From Poindextera sp036494815 (lineage in GTDB: Bacteria; Pseudomonadota; Alphaproteobacteria; Caulobacterales; Caulobacteraceae), in the NCBI GenBank assembly GCA_036494815.1, contig DASXNV010000110.1:17347-81346 (forward strand): a DNA stretch of 64,000 nucleotides, given 5' to 3'. The translations under genes and the position numbers were made by a program. Position 1 is the first letter of the stretch. Every line of letters starts with the position of its first letter. Below are positions 37,924 through 45,772 of this stretch, one piece after another. Under the pieces are notes generated by a model. It made no database searches. It was not told the origin of the DNA and was given only the letters and a program-made list of their open reading frames with translations.

Positions 37924-39453
37924 ATGCGCGGCATGGCCAAGGCTGCGGTTATGGCCGCATCGGTGTTTTTGTTGTCCGCGGCGCCAGCCCTGGCGGCGGA
38001 TACGGCGGCCAAGCCCGCGCTCAAGAGCGACACGCCCGCCGCCTCGGCCGCCGACAAGCCGGAGGCGCCGCCGTTTCCCGCAGACGCAAGCGTCAAACAG
38101 ACCACCCATGTGGCCGGCAAGACCCTGTCCTATACCGCCACGGTAGGTTCGCTGCCGGTGCGCGACGCCGAGGGCAGGAAGGTCGCCGAGATCGTCTTCA
38201 CCGCCTACACCCTGGACGGGCCGCGTGATTCGGGCCGGCCAGTGACCTTCGCCTTCAATGGCGGGCCGGGCGCCGCCTCGGTCTATTTGAACCTGGGCGC
38301 CATCGGCCCTAAGCGCGTTCAGTTCGGGGCCCAGGGTGACAGTCCGTCCGATCCGGCGGTGCTGCACGATAATCCCGGCACCTGGCTGGATTTCACCGAC
38401 CTGGTGTTCATCGATCCCGTCGGCACCGGCTATTCTCGCTCCCTGCTCAAGCCGGAGGAGACGGACAAGACGTTCTTCACCGTCCAGACCGACATCGCCT
38501 ACCTGTCGCGCATCGTCTATGACTGGCTATCCAAGAACGGCCGCATGGCCTCGCCCAAATATGTGGTGGGCGAAAGCTATGGCGGCTATCGCGCTCCGGC
38601 CATCAGCCATGCCCTGCAGACCAAGATGGGCGTCGGCGTCTCCGGCATCGTCATGGTCTCGCCGGCCCTGGACGGGCGCAGCGCCGCTGATCCCGACACC
38701 TCGCCCATGTCCTGGGTGGCGACCCTGCCATCCATGGCCGCCGCCAACTATGAGCGCCAGGGCAAGGCTCTGACGCCCGAACAGATGGCGGACGTGGAGG
38801 CCTATGCTCGCACCGACTTCGTCACCGACCTGTTGCGTGGCCGCCAGGACCCGGCGGCGGTGGACCGCATCGTCCAGAAGGTGACGGTCTATACGGGCCT
38901 CGACGCAGTCGATGTGCGCCACATGGGCGGGCGGATCGACAGCCGGGCCTTCCTGCGCGACCTCTATCGCGACCAGGGCAAGCTGGGCAGCTGGTATGAT
39001 TCCAACGTCACCGCCTTCGACCCCTATCCCTGGGCGCCGGACCAGCAGGCCGGCGATCCGATCCTGGAGGGCATCTTCGCCCCCACCACCTCGGCCATGG
39101 TCGATTTCGTCACCCGCGAGGTGGGCTGGAAGATCGACGCCCACTACGAGGCGCTCAACACCGAGGTGAACGAGCACTGGGAGAAGAACTGGTTCACCAG
39201 CATCGAGTCCGCCTCGGACCTGCGCCAGGCCCTGGCCATCGACCCCAAGCTGAAGGCCATGATCGTCCATGGCTATAACGACCTGTCCTGCCCCTATTTC
39301 CAGTCCAAGGTCGTCGCCGCTCAGATCCCCACCATGGGTTCGCCCGACCGCCTGCAGGTCAAGGTCTATCCTGGCGGCCACATGTTCTATTCGCGGCCGG
39401 AGAGCCAGGCGGCGCTGCGGCGGGACGTGATGGCCCTGTACGGCGCGCGGTGA
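37924..39453 (+). CDS. Exported S10-family serine carboxypeptidase
   Basis: The protein has 509 residues. A signal peptide (AAVMAASVFLLSAAPALAAD) is followed by an Ala/Lys/Pro-rich linker and the alpha/beta hydrolase domain: FAFNGGPGAASVYLNLGAIG, the nucleophile in YVVGESYGGYRAP, the acid in VHGYNDLSCPYFQS, and His in YPGGHMFYSR. The peptidase S10 family removes C-terminal residues, often at acidic pH, and is usual in periplasm of soil Alphaproteobacteria. I prefer the ATG at 37924, behind GAGGGGGG, over ATG 37906. The 3' end overlaps the following cupin gene's GTG start, so the two are likely expressed together. Confidence 0.9.
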   Translation: MRGMAKAAVMAASVFLLSAAPALAADTAAKPALKSDTPAASAADKPEAPPFPADASVKQTTHVAGKTLSYTATVGSLPVRDAEGRKVAEIVFTAYTLDGPRDSGRPVTFAFNGGPGAASVYLNLGAIGPKRVQFGAQGDSPSDPAVLHDNPGTWLDFTDLVFIDPVGTGYSRSLLKPEETDKTFFTVQTDIAYLSRIVYDWLSKNGRMASPKYVVGESYGGYRAPAISHALQTKMGVGVSGIVMVSPALDGRSAADPDTSPMSWVATLPSMAAANYERQGKALTPEQMADVEAYARTDFVTDLLRGRQDPAAVDRIVQKVTVYTGLDAVDVRHMGGRIDSRAFLRDLYRDQGKLGSWYDSNVTAFDPYPWAPDQQAGDPILEGIFAPTTSAMVDFVTREVGWKIDAHYEALNTEVNEHWEKNWFTSIESASDLRQALAIDPKLKAMIVHGYNDLSCPYFQSKVVAAQIPTMGSPDRLQVKVYPGGHMFYSRPESQAALRRDVMALYGAR

Positions 39454-40043
39454 CCAGGGCGCCGCAGGTCCAGGCTTTCCTGAACGCCCTGGACCTGTGC
39501 ATCGCCCATAGCCCGACCAGCCTGCCGGACACGGCGGGGTTCATGGCCCTTTGGCGCTCAAGGCTGGCGTCGCCAGGACGGCCCAGCCCTCAAACCCACG
39601 GCCACAAGGTCGAGGCCTGCGCGCATCTTGCGCCGGCGCTGAGCGCCCTGGAATCACAGCCGCCGCCGATCCGTCGTCTCGGCCAGGCCTTCGCCGCACT
39701 GGAACTCAGGCTGACCTGGGCTAAGCGAGCCTATGACGGGCCATGCGCGGATCGGTTCGCCCACGGACACGGCAACGCCGAGATCATAGGTCCCGGGGGC
39801 CTCGAAGACTGCGCCAGCATCGTCATCGGCGTGACTGTGATGGCCCCTGGTGTGGACTATCCCGAGCATTCGCACCCGCCGGACGAGCTATATATCGCCC
39901 TATCCGAGGGCGAATGGCGGCGGGGGCAGAGGGCCTGGTTCAGCCCCGGCGTGGGCGGCCTTGTGCGCAACACGCCGGGCGTCAGCCACGCCATGCGCTC
40001 CACCGATGCGCCTTTGCTGGCCATCTGGAGCCTGATCGCCTGA
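39450..40043 (+). CDS. DMSP-lyase-like cupin protein
   Basis: The 197-residue protein has an N-terminal helical part and a C-terminal cupin: VDYPEHSHPPDELYIALSEG and GEWRRG supply the His, His and Glu-type metal ligands, then LVRNTPGVSHAMRSTDAPLL gives the last His. This order and spacing fit PF16867, the DddL/DddQ/DddW-like dimethylsulfoniopropionate lyases, which release dimethyl sulfide and acrylate. Function cannot be assumed, since many relatives act on other substrates. The GTG start overlaps the S10 peptidase stop, so the two genes are coupled. An MFS transporter follows about 200 bases later. No prp or acu acrylate genes are nearby. Confidence 0.65.
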   Translation: MTRAPQVQAFLNALDLCIAHSPTSLPDTAGFMALWRSRLASPGRPSPQTHGHKVEACAHLAPALSALESQPPPIRRLGQAFAALELRLTWAKRAYDGPCADRFAHGHGNAEIIGPGGLEDCASIVIGVTVMAPGVDYPEHSHPPDELYIALSEGEWRRGQRAWFSPGVGGLVRNTPGVSHAMRSTDAPLLAIWSLIA

Positions 40044-40065
40044 TCCGTCCATCGGCCGCATTGAT

Positions 40066-40082
40066 CCCCCAGCCTGTGGGGG
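40066..40082 (+). terminator. Small hairpin after the cupin gene
   Basis: CCCCCA pairs with TGGGGG around a GCCTG loop, about 25 bases after the cupin stop. There is no T run beyond a short ATTT, so termination is uncertain. Confidence 0.35.
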
Positions 40083-40250
40083 CTAGCCTGATTTGGTCAG
40101 TGCGAACTGAACCCACGGAAAGCCCACCCCCTTGGCTTGTTGATCGACACGACTGAACCGCCGTTCGGCCCAAGCGCTGGCGCCTCCGGGCGCCGCACCC
40201 CGCGACCGCGCGTCTGTTGATCCCCCTCAAAAGCCCTCGGGACCGCCTTC

Positions 40251-41429
40251 ATGGCCTTCTTTCGCAACGACACCGTCAATCTGCTCAATCTGCACTACGG
40301 CATCCATTCCCTGGCCCTGAGCGGGAGCGGGGCCTTCTTCGCCGCCTTCCTCTTGCATGCGGGGGTTCCAGCCCCGGCGGTGCTGGCCTCGCTGGCGCTG
40401 ATCCTGGCCGGGCGTTTCCTCATCCGCCCGTTCGTCCTGACGCCGGCCAAGCGATGGGGGCTCAAGCCCATGGTCATCGCCGGCACGGTGCTGACCGGCC
40501 TGCAATATCCGCTGCTGGCCGAGGTGCATGGGGTCGGCTGGCCGCTGTTGGCCCTGTGCGCCGTCTCGTCCGTGGGCGATACGGTCTATTGGACCTGCTA
40601 CCACGCCTATTTCGCCTCCCTGGGCGACGCCGATCACCGCGGGCATCAGCTGGGCGCCCGCGAGGCCATCGCCGCCCTGGTGGGCATTGTCGGTCCGCTG
40701 GCCACGGGCTGGGCGCTGACGACGCTAGGGCCTCGGATCGCGTTCGGGGCCACAGCGGTGGTGCTGGTGCTGGCGGCGGCGCCGTTGTTCGGCACCCGCA
40801 ACGTGCCGGTGGTGGACAAGGCGCCGGGCGCCTTCCGCGCCGCCTTCGCCGGCATTTTGATGTTCGCGTCCGATGGCTGGATCGCCGCCGGCTATGTGTT
40901 CGTCTGGCAGATCGCGCTGTTTCGGACCCTGGGCGAGAGCTTCACCGCCTATGGCGGAGCCATGGCCCTGGCCGCCCTGGCCGGCGCCGCCAGCGGGCTG
41001 GTGCTGGGCCGGCTCATCGACCTGGGCCACGGCCGGCGGGCGGTTTGGCTGGCCGCCGGTTCGCTGCTGGTGGTGACCAGCCTTCGCGCCGTCAGCTTTG
41101 GAAACCCTGTCTTCGCCGTGATCGCCAACGCCGCCGGCGCCCTGGTGCCGGCCCTCTACACGCCGACCATGATGACCGCGGTCTACAACCAGGCCAAGCT
41201 TTCGCCCTGCGTCCTGCGCTTCCACATCGCCGCGGAGGGCGGCTGGGACGCCGGCGCGGCGAGCGGATGCCTGGTGGCGGCGGGCCTGTTATGGGCGGGA
41301 GCGCCCATCGGCGTGGGGGTTCTGTTGGCCCTGGCGGGGACGGCGTCGGTGTTCGTGCTACTGAGACGCTACTACAGCGGCATCGGCCTTCAGCAGCCCG
41401 CCGCCGGACTGAACCCCGTGGTGAGTTGA
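40251..41429 (+). CDS. Major facilitator superfamily transporter
   Basis: The 392-residue integral membrane protein has about 12 helices and Gly/Ala-rich turns. The N-terminal half includes YGIHSLALSGSGAFFAAFLL, and the second half IALFRTLGESFTAYGG and GLVLGRLIDLGHGRRAVWLA, which has the loop typical of the A-like motif between helices 8 and 9. The layout fits MFS drug or metabolite permeases, but I cannot name a substrate. The preceding gap of about 200 bases may have its own promoter. The gene after it, an AAC(6')-like acetyltransferase remnant, starts 4 bases downstream and would be co-transcribed. Confidence 0.82.
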   Translation: MAFFRNDTVNLLNLHYGIHSLALSGSGAFFAAFLLHAGVPAPAVLASLALILAGRFLIRPFVLTPAKRWGLKPMVIAGTVLTGLQYPLLAEVHGVGWPLLALCAVSSVGDTVYWTCYHAYFASLGDADHRGHQLGAREAIAALVGIVGPLATGWALTTLGPRIAFGATAVVLVLAAAPLFGTRNVPVVDKAPGAFRAAFAGILMFASDGWIAAGYVFVWQIALFRTLGESFTAYGGAMALAALAGAASGLVLGRLIDLGHGRRAVWLAAGSLLVVTSLRAVSFGNPVFAVIANAAGALVPALYTPTMMTAVYNQAKLSPCVLRFHIAAEGGWDAGAASGCLVAAGLLWAGAPIGVGVLLALAGTASVFVLLRRYYSGIGLQQPAAGLNPVVS

Positions 41430-41433
41430 CCCC

Positions 41434-41885
41434 ATGATCGTGCGCCGCGCCACGTTCGACGATTGCGTCCGCCTCGCCACCCTTCGGCACGCCCTGTGGC
41501 CGCATCACGCTCCCATGGACCATCAGATCGAACTGGAAACCCTGCTCGCCAGTGCGACGGGAAAGACGGTGGTCTTCGTCGCCGATCTGGTGGCCGGCGG
41601 CATTGTCGGTTTCGCTGAAGCCTCCATCCGCCACGACTATGTCAACGGCTGCCACAGCTCTCCGGTGGCCTATCTGGAGGGATCTATGTGGCCCCGGACG
41701 CTCGGCGCACAGGTATCGCCCGCGCCCTGGTGGCGACTGTCGAGGCCTGGGGCGCGGCGTCTGGCTGCCGGGAACTGGCCTCGGACGCAGCCCTGAACAA
41801 CGGCGCCAGCCACAGCCTGCACGCCGCCCTCGGCTTTGAGGAGACCGAGCGGGTGGTGTTCTTTCGCAAGCCGATCGTAGGGTAG
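41434..41885 (+). pseudogene. AAC(6')-like aminoglycoside N-acetyltransferase, frameshifted
   Basis: The first frame (from ATG 41434) reads IVRRATFDDCVRLATLRHAL and GFAEASIRHDYVNGCHSSPV, then AYLEG. One base is missing at about 41680-41682. The continuation is in the next frame: IYVAPDARRTGIARALVATV, CRELASDAALNNGASHSLHA and LGFEETERVVFFRK. Joined, this is a GNAT-fold enzyme closely like AAC(6')-I proteins, which acetylate aminoglycosides on the 6'-amine. The acetyl-CoA loop (RRTGIA) is intact in the second frame. The open part before the shift ends 40 residues later in junk. It follows the MFS gene with 4 bases between. It is either a recent pseudogene or an assembly error. Confidence 0.8.
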
Positions 41886-42040
41886 GGGTGAGGGTCTGGC
41901 GCTTGAGGCCCGTCCGGGAATGCGGCCATGGCTCGTGAGGGGACTCTTTCGACGCCCACAGCGGACATGCTGAATTTCAGCGATGAGTGGTGCGGTCATG
42001 GCGCTATCGAAGAACAGTTGCTCGGAGCGAGGGGACGGTA

Positions 42041-42691
42041 TTGGGCGAGAATGAGCACGGACGCATCATAGCCGCCCAGGCAAAGGCCGCCCTAACTCCG
42101 CTAGGCTTCCAGCGCATTGGCCGTTCGCGCGTCTGGCTGGCGGACCACGGGTATTGGCTGGGCGCAGTCGAGTTTCAGCCAAGTGGCTTTTCAAAGGGCA
42201 GCTACTGCAATGTGGCGGTTCATTGGCTGTGGGGCCTGACGCCGGACCTCACCTTTGACTACGGGTTTCACCGAGTTGGATCGTTTGCCGAGCTCAATGA
42301 CACCGGAGCGTTCAGCGAAAACGTTGCTGGCATGGCTCGCGCTGCCGCGCAGTCAGCAGAACGTCACCGAGCGCTGTTCATATCATTGCCCGCGACCGCA
42401 GCCCTGCTGGTGAAGGACGAACATACCCAGGCCGACCCGAGCGGTTGGGGGGCCTTCCACGCCGGTGTGGTATGCGGGCTCATCCGGGACGAGGAAACGG
42501 CGCGACGCATGTTCGACCGCGTGCACTCCAGCGACGACCGCGACATTGATTGGGTGAATGAACGGTGGTTGGAGGTGGAACGACTGATGGCTGTCTTGGG
42601 TGATCACCTCGTCTTCCGAGCTGAAGTGCAAGCGTTGCTGGATGCCCAGCGGGTCCGCTTCAAGCTCGTCCCTTGCATCCTTCCGGAATGA
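42041..42691 (+). CDS. Hypothetical protein, DUF4304-like
   Basis: The protein has about 216 residues. The N-terminal half (AAQAKAALTPLGFQRIGRSR, then VWLADHGYWLGAVEFQPSGF and YCNVAVHWLWG) weakly resembles the DUF4304 fold, a domain of unknown function. The rest is helical and acidic with no family I know. I placed the start at TTG 42041 because GAGGGGA lies about 7 bases upstream; a GTG 54 bases earlier is possible. Base composition is lower in GC than the neighbours, which suggests transfer. It has no partner genes; the adjacent open region at 42692-42857 shows nothing. Confidence 0.45.
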   Translation: MGENEHGRIIAAQAKAALTPLGFQRIGRSRVWLADHGYWLGAVEFQPSGFSKGSYCNVAVHWLWGLTPDLTFDYGFHRVGSFAELNDTGAFSENVAGMARAAAQSAERHRALFISLPATAALLVKDEHTQADPSGWGAFHAGVVCGLIRDEETARRMFDRVHSSDDRDIDWVNERWLEVERLMAVLGDHLVFRAEVQALLDAQRVRFKLVPCILPE

Positions 42692-42857
42692 CACAAAGCG
42701 GACCAGTCGAATTTCTCTTGTAGGTCGCGCTATGCCGGAAGCCCCGCGTCGAGAAGTGGACGTTCGCCGGGACAGCCGCGAGGGGAGCCAAGCGTCGGAG
42801 CTTATCCACCAGCTGGCGCGCTTTACGGGCCGATAACCGCCATCGTCTATAATCCCC

Positions 42858-43256
42858 ATGGAAGCCAGAGGGATCGATGTGGCCCAAGCGACGACCTTTG
42901 GGCGCAAGCGGGCGCCGGACCTCGCAAGGCCGCTGACGCCTCAACCCGAGCCTGAATTCGGTTTGAGCGCCGAGGCCGAGGCGTTTCGCGCCCAGCTCAA
43001 AGCCAGCGGCCCCATCGACAACTCGGGCTTCTCCGGCTGGCGCCGCAGCGTGCGCGGGCGGCGGCTGTTGGCCTGGTTCGCCACCTTCGCCCTACTGTCG
43101 CCGGGCCTGCTTTGCTTTCTGTTCCAGGCCCCGGACGAGATCTCCGGCGGATTGGAACTGGCGGGGTTGTTCGCCAGCTGGTGGCTACGCCGCGAGCGGC
43201 GGCGGCACTTGCAGCAGATCACCCAATGGGAGCCGCCGGCGGGCGAGGAGGTTTAG
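42858..43256 (+). CDS. Hypothetical membrane protein
   Basis: The 132-residue protein has an acidic, Pro-rich N-terminus, a basic WRRSVRGRRLL segment, then two hydrophobic stretches (AWFATFALLSPGLLCFLF and GLELAGLFASWWL), ending with basic RRERRRH. The positive charges around the two helices suggest both termini are cytoplasmic. I do not recognise a family, and no genes nearby explain it. It follows the DUF4304-like protein and precedes a repeat-rich gap. The ATG has no obvious RBS. Confidence 0.45.
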   Translation: MEARGIDVAQATTFGRKRAPDLARPLTPQPEPEFGLSAEAEAFRAQLKASGPIDNSGFSGWRRSVRGRRLLAWFATFALLSPGLLCFLFQAPDEISGGLELAGLFASWWLRRERRRHLQQITQWEPPAGEEV

Positions 43257-43324
43257 CCATCGGCCGAGTTTTGTAGTCTGAATCCCTATGTATTGCACAT
43301 ACGCGCTGAGCTAAGGGCCAGCCG

Positions 43325-43492
43325 AGAAACACCTCGCCCGTAGGGAGAGGGAGGGGCCCGCGCCGAAGGCGTGGGAGGGTGAGGGGTTTCGGGGTTTCAG
43401 GACGAACCCGATAGCGCCGAGCCCCTCATCCTCTCAACCGCTTCGCGGCCGGGCCCCTCCTTCTCCCTCTGGGAGAAGGGAAATTCGGCCGG
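43325..43492. repeat. Imperfect inverted repeat in intergenic region
   Basis: The left half has GGGAGAGGGAGGGGCCC, then GCCGAAGGC and GTGAGGGG. The right half, read in reverse complement, has GAGGGAGAAGGAGGGGCCC, then CGAAGCGG and GATGAGGGG. Together they form a long imperfect hairpin, and the pattern is typical of dispersed CGAAGG/AGGGGC repeats in high-GC Proteobacteria. It fills most of the 255-base gap; I see nothing else there. Confidence 0.65.
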
Positions 43493-43511
43493 CCGATCCT
43501 AACATCCAGCC

Positions 43512-44159
43512 CTAACCCGCCAGATACCCCTGCACCCGCTCGAACACCGCCTCGAACATGGCCGGGGTCAGGCGCCCCGTGTTCGTGTTCAGCCGGGAGC
43601 AGTGATAGCTGTTGAACAGCCGGTAGCCCGCCGCGTCGGTTTCCGTCCCATGGCCCGCCTCGGCGGCGGAGGCTTTCAGGCCCAGGGCGCGCAGCACGCT
43701 GCGGCGGGAGACGTCACCCAGGGTGACGATGGCTTTCAGGCGGGGCAGGGCGGCGATGCGGGCAGTGAGGAACGGCCGACACTGGCCTTCCTCGGCCGGC
43801 AGCGGCTTGTTGCCCGGCGGGGCGCAGCGCACGGCGTTGGTGATCATGCAATCCACCAGCTTGAGGCCGTCGTCCGGGCGCGCCTCATAGCTCCCTTCAG
43901 CGAAACCCAGCTTGATCAGGGTGCCATAGAGCAGCCAGCCCGCGTGATCTCCGGTGAAGGGCCGGCCCGTGCGATTGGCCCCGGTGCGGCCCGGAGCCAG
44001 GCCGACGATCAACAGGCGTGCGTCCGGATCACCGAACGAGGGTGCGGGGCCGTTGAACCAGTCGGGGTTCTGAGCCCTGTTATCATTGCGATACTCGACC
44101 AGGCGCGGGCAAAGCGGGCAGTCGCGGGCCGGTTCGGCCTCGCCTTCAGGAATCGGCAT
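43512..44159 (-). CDS. Uracil-DNA glycosylase, family 5 (UDGb)
   Basis: The 215-residue protein has an Fe-S-cluster UDG fold. CPLCPRLVEYR supplies Cys ligands; the family 5 motif is GLAPGRTGANRTGRPFTGD; NAVRCAPPGNKPLPAEEGQC supplies more Cys and catalytic context; FNSYHCSRLNTNTGRLT is the DNA-binding end. It should excise uracil, and likely hypoxanthine or hydroxymethyluracil, from DNA in base-excision repair. The ATG at 44159 lies 14 bases before the end of the upstream NYN gene, so the two are coupled. This gene follows an intergenic repeat on its 3' side. Confidence 0.9.
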   Translation of the reverse strand: MPIPEGEAEPARDCPLCPRLVEYRNDNRAQNPDWFNGPAPSFGDPDARLLIVGLAPGRTGANRTGRPFTGDHAGWLLYGTLIKLGFAEGSYEARPDDGLKLVDCMITNAVRCAPPGNKPLPAEEGQCRPFLTARIAALPRLKAIVTLGDVSRRSVLRALGLKASAAEAGHGTETDAAGYRLFNSYHCSRLNTNTGRLTPAMFEAVFERVQGYLAG

Positions 44160-44745
44160 TCGCCTCGCGCTCGCTGTCGGCGGTTTCGCCCTGGATGAAC
44201 CGGGGCAGGGGCGCCCGGGCCGGGCGGCCGATGATGGAAGCCAGGTCGGCCAGATCCACAAAGGCGTCGGCCTGGCGGCGCAGGTCGTCGGAGGCCATGG
44301 GCGGCTGGGACTTCATGGTCGAAACCACCGTCACCCGCACGCCCTTCTGCTGCACGGCCTGGACCAGACGGCGAAAATCGCCGTCGCCGGAGAACAGCAC
44401 CACATGATCCACGTGGGGGGCCATCTCCATCATGTCCACGGCGATCTCGATATCCATGTCCCCGCGCCAGCGCCGGCGCCCTTGCGAGTCGGTATATTCG
44501 CGCGCGGTCTTGGTCACCAGCGAGAAGCCATTGTAGTCAAGCCAGTCGACCAGGGGGCGGATGGGGGAATAGTCCTGATCTTCAACCAGGGCCGTGTAAT
44601 AATAGGCACGGGTCAACATGCCGCGCTTGCGAAACTCTTCCAGCAATTTTTTATAGTCTATATCGAAACCCAGGCTCTTGGATGACGAATAAAGGTTGGC
44701 GCCATCGATAAACAAGGCGATACGGTCATTGGGATAAAATGTCAT
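44146..44745 (-). CDS. NYN-domain (LabA/DUF88-like) protein
   Basis: The 199-residue protein has the PIN-like NYN fold: IALFIDGANLYSSSKSLGFD, GDMDIEIAVDMMEMAPHVDH and VVLFSGDGDFRRLVQAVQQKG. The invariant Asp residues (in FIDGANL, GDMDIEIAVD and SGDGDF) form the acidic cluster that cuts RNA in relatives. Function in bacteria is mostly unknown; homologs have RNase or regulatory roles. The start is preceded by AGGAATTTGATCTC and is divergent from folK with only 21 bases between starts. It overlaps the UDGb gene by 14 bases, so these two are expressed together. Confidence 0.9.
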   Translation of the reverse strand: MTFYPNDRIALFIDGANLYSSSKSLGFDIDYKKLLEEFRKRGMLTRAYYYTALVEDQDYSPIRPLVDWLDYNGFSLVTKTAREYTDSQGRRRWRGDMDIEIAVDMMEMAPHVDHVVLFSGDGDFRRLVQAVQQKGVRVTVVSTMKSQPPMASDDLRRQADAFVDLADLASIIGRPARAPLPRFIQGETADSEREANADS

Positions 44746-44766
44746 GAGATCAAATTCCTGATTGAA

Positions 44767-45273
44767 ATGCAGTCTCGATTCGATGACGCCGTTCTAGTCG
44801 CCTTGGGCGGCAATCTGAAGGGCGACTATGCGTCCTGTCAAAGATTGCTTGAGGCGGCTCTCGATCAATTTGCGGCGGCGGGTCTAACGCTCCTTCGCCG
44901 GTCGTCCTGGTGGCGGTCGGCGGCCTGGCCGGACCCTCTTGAGCCTGACTACATCAACGGTCTCGCGCTAGTCGAGACGACGCTCGGGCCAGGCGAAACC
45001 CTGACGGCCCTGCACACGATCGAGGCCCGGTTCGGCCGTTTTCGCGACCGGCCGAACGCGCCACGAACCCTGGATCTGGACCTGATCGCCCACGGCCGCA
45101 CCGTGCTGCAAGGCGACCCGCTGGTCTTGCCGCACCCCCGGGCGGCGGAGCGATTGTTCGTCATGGGGCCGCTGGCCGAGATCGCGCCGGACTGGCGTCA
45201 CCCCGTCCTGGGCGAGACCGCAAAGGCCCTGGCGGCCAGGGCCAGCGTGGGGCGAGACTCCGCGCCGGTCTGA
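44767..45273 (+). CDS. folK: 2-amino-4-hydroxy-6-hydroxymethyldihydropteridine pyrophosphokinase
   Basis: The 168-residue HPPK transfers pyrophosphate from ATP to the pterin precursor in folate synthesis. Opening VALGGNLKGDYASCQRLLEA, substrate-loop YINGLALVETTL and RFRDRPNAPRTLDLDLIAHG contain the key Asp pair; VLPHPRAAERLFVMGPLAEI is the C-terminal signature. It stands alone, with rpoZ 78 bases downstream. The very short divergent gap to the NYN gene means their promoters must overlap or lie within each other's genes. Confidence 0.93.
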   Translation: MQSRFDDAVLVALGGNLKGDYASCQRLLEAALDQFAAAGLTLLRRSSWWRSAAWPDPLEPDYINGLALVETTLGPGETLTALHTIEARFGRFRDRPNAPRTLDLDLIAHGRTVLQGDPLVLPHPRAAERLFVMGPLAEIAPDWRHPVLGETAKALAARASVGRDSAPV

Positions 45274-45290
45274 AGGCTGTGCTTGCGGCA

Positions 45291-45319
45291 TTGCATCAAA
45301 AGCCCAAAGCCTCTATTTT
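45291..45319 (+). promoter_or_regulatory. Candidate promoter of rpoZ
   Basis: TTGCAT (45291-45296) and TATTTT (45314-45319) are separated by 17 bases, 31 bases before the rpoZ ATG. The match is good by E. coli standards and it is placed in the folK-rpoZ gap, which is AT-rich. Confidence 0.5.
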
Positions 45320-45350
45320 GTTGGGTTCTACTCCCCGAACTGAGGATTCC

Positions 45351-45710
45351 ATGGCTCGCGTCACTGTCGAAGATTGCGTCGAGAAAGTCCCCAACCGCTT
45401 CAGCCTGGTGCTGTTGTCGGCCCACCGCGCGCGGGCGATTTCCGCGGGCTCGCCGCTGCTGGTCGATCGTGACAACGACAAGAACCCCGTCGTGGCCTTG
45501 CGCGAAATCGCCGACGACGTGGTCGACGCCGAAGGCCTGCGCGAAGGCCTGATCGTCAGCCTGCAACGGGTCGATGAGCGCGCCGACGCCGAGGAAGAGG
45601 CCGAGACCCTGGCCCTGCTGGCCGATCCCCAGCATCAGCATATGAGCGAACAGGAACTGGTTCGCGCCCTGCAGAGCGACCGAGACGGTGGTCAAGAGGA
45701 GCGGTACTGA
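45351..45710 (+). CDS. rpoZ: RNA polymerase omega subunit
   Basis: The 119-residue protein begins MARVTVEDCVEKVPNRFSLV, then LLSAHRARAISAGSPLLVDR and NPVVALREIADD: the classic omega signature. The tail is longer and more acidic than in E. coli (about 91 residues there). Omega helps RNA polymerase assembly and, in many bacteria, forms part of the ppGpp-binding site. It lies directly before the RSH gene, so ppGpp synthesis and a ppGpp-sensing subunit are coupled, as in other Alphaproteobacteria. GAGGATTCC precedes the ATG. Confidence 0.96.
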   Translation: MARVTVEDCVEKVPNRFSLVLLSAHRARAISAGSPLLVDRDNDKNPVVALREIADDVVDAEGLREGLIVSLQRVDERADAEEEAETLALLADPQHQHMSEQELVRALQSDRDGGQEERY

Positions 45711-45772
45711 GCGCCCCGGCGCCAGCTGTAGATCACCCATCGGCGGTACTTGAACCTGCCGATATCCCGGTC

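Noticed and set aside
45692..45706. RSH starting further upstream within rpoZ
   Set aside because: The frame is open, but there is no ATG, GTG or TTG there and no RBS at a proper distance except for CTG 45707.
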